Positions 9,701-11,377 of a stretch of 11,377 bases of DNA are shown piece after piece. This DNA is from Halobacteriales archaeon (lineage in GTDB: Archaea; Halobacteriota; Halobacteria; Halorutilales; JAHENH01): the NCBI GenBank assembly GCA_018609935.1, contig JAHENH010000167.1:1-11377 (forward strand). Reading direction: 5' to 3'. The notes beneath the pieces were generated by a model. That model worked only from the letters and a program-made list of their open reading frames with translations, ran no database searches and was not told the origin of the DNA. Every line of letters begins with the position of its first letter. Positions within the stretch are counted from its first letter, which is position 1. Position numbers and translations under genes: made by a program.

Positions 9701-10106
9701 ATTTACTTACGCCTGAAACTGTTAAATTTTTGTAAGATTTTCCTAAATCTGAAAATTTAGAACCAACATCATCAACAGTATTTCCTAATCCTTGTAAAAC
9801 ATTTTCACTTTGTTTTACATTTTTAATTATAGAATCAAAACTTTGATTAACTGTTTTAAAAGTTTCTTTAAACGCAGATTTTATTTCAGGTGTTGTTGAT
9901 TTTAAACCTTTTAAACTTGGAGAAATTTTATCTTTTGCTCCTCCAACAGCACTTACTCCTAATCCAGCTTCTCCAGCAATAGAAAGAGTATCTAATTGAG
10001 GTTGTGGTTTTTGAGCAAAAGTAAATTGAAGACTTTTTGCTAATACCCCAGGTTCTTGTCTGGCTTTTCTTAGTCTTTCTTCTCTGGATAAAGGTTGTTG
10101 TGGCAT
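3738..10106 (-). CDS. Phage tail tape measure protein, 2122 aa
   Basis: The tape measure protein fills the lumen of the growing tail tube and sets tail length; on infection it is ejected with the DNA. Residues about 310-470 match the TP901-type tape measure core, with Ala/Gly-rich helices including LNAAYEVLSSGFQEAG, then an AYGLEAEDASKVAGILNRTV stretch and the QLTSQGTSTPQAI region. Two Ala-rich hydrophobic segments near residues 638-668 and 862-891 are candidate membrane-active helices. Residues about 900-1630 are long charged coiled coil rich in Glu, Lys and Gln. Residues about 1680-2050 are polar, Asn/Gln/Lys/Ser-rich and repeat-bearing. The last 50 residues or so, from INVSVEVSTP to an amphipathic helix ending in ELGVN, resemble the usual conserved tape measure tail end. 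No peptidase or lysozyme motif was seen. The ATG lies ten bases after the chaperone stop with no ribosome site, so initiation probably depends on coupling. Length is at the long end for the family. Confidence 0.95.
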   Translation of the reverse strand: MPQQPLSREERLRKARQEPGVLAKSLQFTFAQKPQPQLDTLSIAGEAGLGVSAVGGAKDKISPSLKGLKSTTPEIKSAFKETFKTVNQSFDSIIKNVKQSENVLQGLGNTVDDVGSKFSDLGKSYKNLTVSGVSKFQETRSANLNNKTTNPSSFSDDAASNINTASGNVQELNQNLDKTESKLVKIGRNLNRIGEVADKAQWFALAVKSGQELLKLTEDIKRNFASLEDSKDIAKLSGVKGTEKVSSLDQQFGNPAKLAGAVGSSVLGGQELVKSAKQGVSVFNQFSKAKTRLNNVLGQNQNLETFISDIRGLVNGELKNAVTSTQSLNAAYEVLSSGFQEAGSATKVLEAGLKLSVASGAKADTVLRTLGKTINAYGLEAEDASKVAGILNRTVQQGITTIPELSNGFGQAATSAKEANVEIEKLAGSVSQLTSQGTSTPQAITGLKGLFQGISSGKFTERLKEKGVTDKNNNQVTLSKEDVEKKGFPQAIQDVRENTNEQQFTNVFRRRKNLSTVRQLTADGGESLKDKTSSIEGFSSKASEKITETATENLEKAFNFRINNDEILKFQRQVNKATEALLNLGKAAKPAFESGLDALSKMASSVETITSKFPGLIKGATTAALTLKGIGKSTKSLVETAAKLAIAASATRVLTGAIFKQVGALGSLSKGLRRYNVLAADVVRINGKVANSFQRIGLVASQLTGFSAAQDIGFSGGEQSKLSKNRSGVKRNQKISSQQLQETFFSSTGGRKNPSISQTPSSTTPVVADATGRRNFIQRINNNLTNRTFTGKWKNQAASAATGGAKRGARNQAFSTAAGVATGSSFGGGQKLKQGVVKQFNRLKSAGSGAFNILNKIRKGLGLLIKTAAPTTVAIGALVTSFKAIQGVAAFFNSPRKAAKNLKDDIKDLNKELEKIDKEKYKISIEEVGLNKKDKKGEKGFIDSTTSAVGRGLKAVTDTVAMPLNRLFNFEETGALGGERYRGQIEKEEKTREKIAETSLEARKDFIEKRKEITEAPSIEKTIEAQKENLPDLRQNVETLKQKKETLEERVKVQQKRVEESDIKVLKEFREGQLKDAKTKLSEVESRYKESKKELEQTEENEKLNLNFEERTNTATEDTKLSDSLNAVFNKRKKQLFENTKEVVEVGSEDRSQENLEKVDKNYRKAVENLNKQRQKGNITNDEFQNKIDELRNKTFETKGGEKVKVEDLITDPNLVDQTLKAIVNSVEKRIKEAQNFAKKNKIGIKFEREGELVNEIGAKQRKNQIDQNFTNEKLEALKEKKSELKDEGRLEENPQLRKNLNQKIENARTRQDVLNIQEQKLPLQRQQNSLNLQQQDISTSSNANSRQIRDLKQQELQVGIEGQKDYIKRLKDRRSQLKENDASDTRINTIQNRIDSAQNELERKETKQRQLQSQDERKTLNEKVETQLTTTRNVAESKKIPLENEERRNDLQQKVLEESSNTIGKAQNQVGTLEQLLSKLNIGSQRKEDLKEESREAKSELGDKRIEIQEKILSLEQKRLKIIQKQAEIQAKVKTQEAKAGLLKEEAEYKAVKNNPNATDAEKEAAAAELKAARTNYQGAIQNEKLVEQEGKVQQAIASAKQGKLELDKFVKGIKDQVQKALNTDVVSDDINVFKDSLSGFNKIAEKATNIVSNLTQQLAKISGIDKSSSTNSNLENVENKNQQQTSNVSRDNQQQTSTISRNEEEVRIDTQNKIKENNKNTNLPKKEDSKNNNLSNNQEKYLAEQIPNVSRKDVKKTDITNGSAIDLKTNKQEEKNKVQNKASATNTNSELWKEKNSENNDLSNSQEKHLAEQLPNVSRKEARRADIMNGSSLQVQRTKNPQSIYDSGQTKNITSGVPNLNEQDVKAHKNRNNKQRNKNDENDENKTSIDTDIPEIEISEEEKSEIRTKLRQKGNAKLQQSVDRVAKTKEQAKKFRENDKSFLDKSGKNDMFYNAKQERYKTINQNPNIMSQPTDEYTKNIKERNEKINATSKNKSEEQSSVKNLQKAVNSFDTSSMIKEIDKLRQKINQADAEKAKESAKKQTKTNESNLNQKDNNQNQKNNVTESKNVNIEGINVSVEVSTPPNEEGASEEIADKIEEVLNDRFSDIAQNLEQELGVN
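4602..4928 (-). repeat. Two 41-residue repeats at a 68-residue period in the tape measure protein
   Basis: Tape measure residues 1727-1767 (bases 4806-4928) and 1795-1835 (4602-4724) align without gaps and share 25 of 41 residues. The shared core includes LAEQxPNVSRK and a later DIxNGS. The starts are exactly 204 bases apart, which suggests an old in-frame tandem duplication of a 68-residue unit whose other part has diverged. Confidence 0.75.
4992..5057 (-). repeat. Two 11-residue repeats (QQQTS..SR) in the tape measure protein
   Basis: Two adjacent 33-base units encode QQQTSNVSRDN and QQQTSTISRNE. The NVSR or TISR piece recurs inside the larger repeats about 130 and 270 bases further along the gene, so this polar region seems built from a small set of reused words. 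Confidence 0.65.
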
Positions 10107-10116
10107 AAAAATTTAT

Positions 10117-10773
10117 TTAAGAATTAAATTGTTCCCACAAGATTTTATCTTCTGGTATAAATTCAGTATCAAAATTCAGCATATCTTCTCTAACTCCAAA
10201 ATCTTCTTCAATACTTGTATCTAATTCATCTTCAGCTAATATTTCTACATCATTTCCTCTTTCAGTATCATCATTAATAGAAGTTGGTGCTGGTTTTGCA
10301 TTTTTCAAACTTTCTTCGTATTTTTCTTTTTGTTTTTGATAACGTTTTTCTTGACGATTTTTTATTTCTTCAATTTCTTCTTCAGTATAATCATCTTTTG
10401 TTTCGCCATAAACATTTTCTAAAATATCCCATAAATTATGGTAAACACATTTTTCTTTTCTTAATTTATATAGAAATTCTTTTTGATTTTTTGGAACACT
10501 TTTTTCAACTTCAGATTTGTTTTCATCTTCATTTTCTTTTTCTTCTAAATGTTCATTAATTTTTGCTTTCTCATCAAATAATCTATCAATGAAAACATGA
10601 TCATACTCTTCAAAAAGTTTAAAAGCAGCATAGCTACCAAACAAATCAATTGATTGAACTAATTGATAAGTTTCGTAGCTTACAGGTTTATAACTCTTTT
10701 CTTCATCTAATTTTGATTTTTCTGTTTCTTCTGATTCTTCTGATTTTCTTCCTCTGCTATCTTTTCCGCGTTC
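10117..10773 (-). CDS. Tail assembly chaperone, -1 frame extension (T-like part of a GT-type fusion)
   Basis: This 218-residue stretch is reached when ribosomes slip back one base on GGGAAAG in the preceding short chaperone gene. The fusion then runs from ATG 11201 and totals 361 residues: 143 from the first frame and 218 from this one. The junction reads LGK then ERGKDSRGRK. The frame is open across the whole overlap and ends at TAA 10117-10119. The only start that would give an independent protein is TTG 10644 (175 residues). It has no ribosome site and would drop 43 open codons, which favours the fusion. The product has an acidic Glu/Ser/Lys linker, then a folded segment (YQLVQSIDLFGSYAAFKLFEEYD), a charged helical middle and a very acidic end. 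In lambda and many other phages the long GT form binds the tape measure protein during tail assembly while the short form is made in excess. The next gene here is the tape measure, as expected. Confidence 0.8.
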   Translation of the reverse strand, partial: ERGKDSRGRKSEESEETEKSKLDEEKSYKPVSYETYQLVQSIDLFGSYAAFKLFEEYDHVFIDRLFDEKAKINEHLEEKENEDENKSEVEKSVPKNQKEFLYKLRKEKCVYHNLWDILENVYGETKDDYTEEEIEEIKNRQEKRYQKQKEKYEESLKNAKPAPTSINDDTERGNDVEILAEDELDTSIEEDFGVREDMLNFDTEFIPEDKILWEQFNS

Positions 10774-11201
10774 TTTCCCAACTGTCCTCCATAATCTAAC
10801 TGATTAAATTCGGCAATTAAAGAAGGACGATAAGGAGAATTGGGATCAGTAAAATCTTCATCATCAATAGATTGTGTAAAGAATAATCTTGTTAGAACTT
10901 CTAAATAACAATCTTCATAATCTAAAATTTGATCAACATCTAGGGTTGATTCTTCTCCATTATTTAAAACTGGAACAAGAGAACCCATTTGTTTTAAAAG
11001 TTCTAAATTATTATCATCAGCAATAATATCACCAACAGCAAGATTAGAGTTAATAAATTTATACAATAATTGATCTTGAAAATCAATAAATGTATTTAAT
11101 TTACTTCTTTTAATTCTCTTTAAATAAAGTTGTTTATCTACAACTTCTTCAAAAGATTTAGGATCTAGTTTTATTAAATTGATCTGTAATAGATTTTTCA
11201 T
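10707..11201 (-). CDS. Tail assembly chaperone, short form (G-like), 164 aa
   Basis: This frame runs from ATG 11201 to TAG 10707-10709. A modest GGAA ribosome site lies about eight bases before the ATG. The N-terminal 140 residues alternate helical hydrophobic and acidic stretches (FEEVVDKQLYLKRIK, DYEDCYLEVLTRLFF), and the last 21 residues are low-complexity Lys/Asn/Gln/Glu. That poor tail begins right after the slip site, so it is probably just the read-through of the default frame. The protein lies between a tube-protein-like gene and the tape measure gene, where lambda G and similar chaperones occur. Such proteins keep the tape measure soluble during tail assembly and are absent from the finished virion. 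The family is assigned from position and the frameshift, as G proteins share little sequence. An alternative is an unrelated small tail protein, but the overlapping -1 frame makes that unlikely. Confidence 0.8.
   Translation of the reverse strand: MKNLLQINLIKLDPKSFEEVVDKQLYLKRIKRSKLNTFIDFQDQLLYKFINSNLAVGDIIADDNNLELLKQMGSLVPVLNNGEESTLDVDQILDYEDCYLEVLTRLFFTQSIDDEDFTDPNSPYRPSLIAEFNQLDYGGQLGKNAEKIAEEENQKNQKKQKNQN
10773..10779 (-). other. Programmed -1 ribosomal frameshift site GGGAAAG
   Basis: On the minus strand the short chaperone frame reads TTG GGA AAG, so the heptamer is G GGA AAG in the X XXY YYZ register. It is the same heptamer used by lambda G/GT. Slippage of both tRNAs by one base gives GGG AAA and then enters the open 218-codon frame. 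No other heptamer in this overlap fits the register. A GGAGGA element lies five bases upstream. I saw no strong hairpin downstream; the RNA there is purine-rich. Confidence 0.85.
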
Positions 11202-11232
11202 TTTTTATTCCAATTCTCTATATTTTTATTTT

Positions 11233-11377
11233 TTAAGAACTACTTGATTTAATGAAAGAAACAGAAGCTCCATTTGCGCCTGTAGATGCACTTCCAGCAG
11301 GATCAACCATTGTTCCACCGATACTAATAGTGGTTGTACCTCCAATTGTTAAAAATTCTGCCTCCACATCTCCTGCT
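11233..11377 (-). CDS. Partial CDS, C-terminus of a probable major tail (tube) protein
   Basis: Only the last 47 complete codons and the TAA stop (11233-11235) are inside the window; the start lies beyond the right edge. Of the three minus frames here, this is the only one without early stops. The visible end is Gly/Thr/Ser/Ala-rich (FLTIGGTTTISIGGTMV, then an Ala/Gly/Ser stretch and four serines), looks beta-stranded, and lacks charge. The gene directly before the chaperone pair in lambda-like tail modules encodes the major tail tube protein (lambda V), and the composition suits a virion protein, so that is my call. It rests on position; another structural or decoration protein is possible. 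The spacer to the chaperone start is 31 bases and holds only its ribosome site. Confidence 0.55.
   Translation of the reverse strand, partial: AGDVEAEFLTIGGTTTISIGGTMVDPAGSASTGANGASVSFIKSSSS

Noticed and set aside
3738..10106. Peptidase or lysozyme domain inside the tape measure protein, as in some phages
   Set aside because: I saw no cell-wall hydrolase motif; the non-core regions are Ala-rich helices, coiled coil or polar low complexity.
10117..10644. Independent 175-residue protein starting at TTG 10644
   Set aside because: The TTG has no ribosome site, and the same frame is open for 43 further codons upstream to the slip site, so the frameshift fusion explains it better.
10707..10709. 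TAG recoded as Gln, as in some phages
   Set aside because: Reading through TAG adds only a few codons before TAA, and the overlap is already explained by the -1 slip. TGA is also used as a stop and Trp is TGG.

Overview
The window is a leftward-transcribed virion tail module of an AT-rich tailed bacteriophage or prophage. G+C looks like roughly a quarter by eye. The main evidence is a 2122-residue tape measure protein with a recognisable TP901-type core. It is preceded by a two-frame tail assembly chaperone region whose frames are joined by a lambda-type -1 slippery heptamer. All supported genes lie on the minus strand with gaps of 0-40 bases, so they probably form one late operon. The host cannot be named. 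TAA, TAG and TGA all act as stops and Trp is TGG, which argues for the standard code. A long tape measure plus a G/GT-type chaperone suggests a long non-contractile (siphovirus-like) tail, but a myovirus is not excluded.

In transcription order (right to left): the C-terminal end of a Gly/Ser/Thr-rich protein in the position of a major tail (tube) protein (11233-11377); the short chaperone frame (10707-11201); its -1 frame extension (10117-10773) reached at GGGAAAG (10773-10779); the tape measure gene (3738-10106); a 110-residue small tail protein (3403-3735); a candidate 32-residue basic microprotein filling the next gap (3308-3406); a 758-residue probable tail-tip/hub protein (1030-3306); and the N-terminal 329 residues of another probable tip or baseplate protein running off the left edge (1-989).

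The layout parallels the lambda V-G-T-H-M-(tip) order. The chaperone pair would coat the tape measure protein, tube subunits would polymerise around it, and the downstream genes would build the tail tip. Only the tape measure and the chaperone frameshift are firm assignments. The other roles rest on position and general sequence character.

Most notable are the frameshift signal, the microprotein candidate fitted exactly between two genes, and a polar repeat-bearing extension in the tape measure protein. No RNA genes, mobile elements, CRISPR arrays, terminators or convincing promoters were seen. No non-coding stretch exceeds 40 bases if the microprotein is accepted, or 96 bases if it is not.
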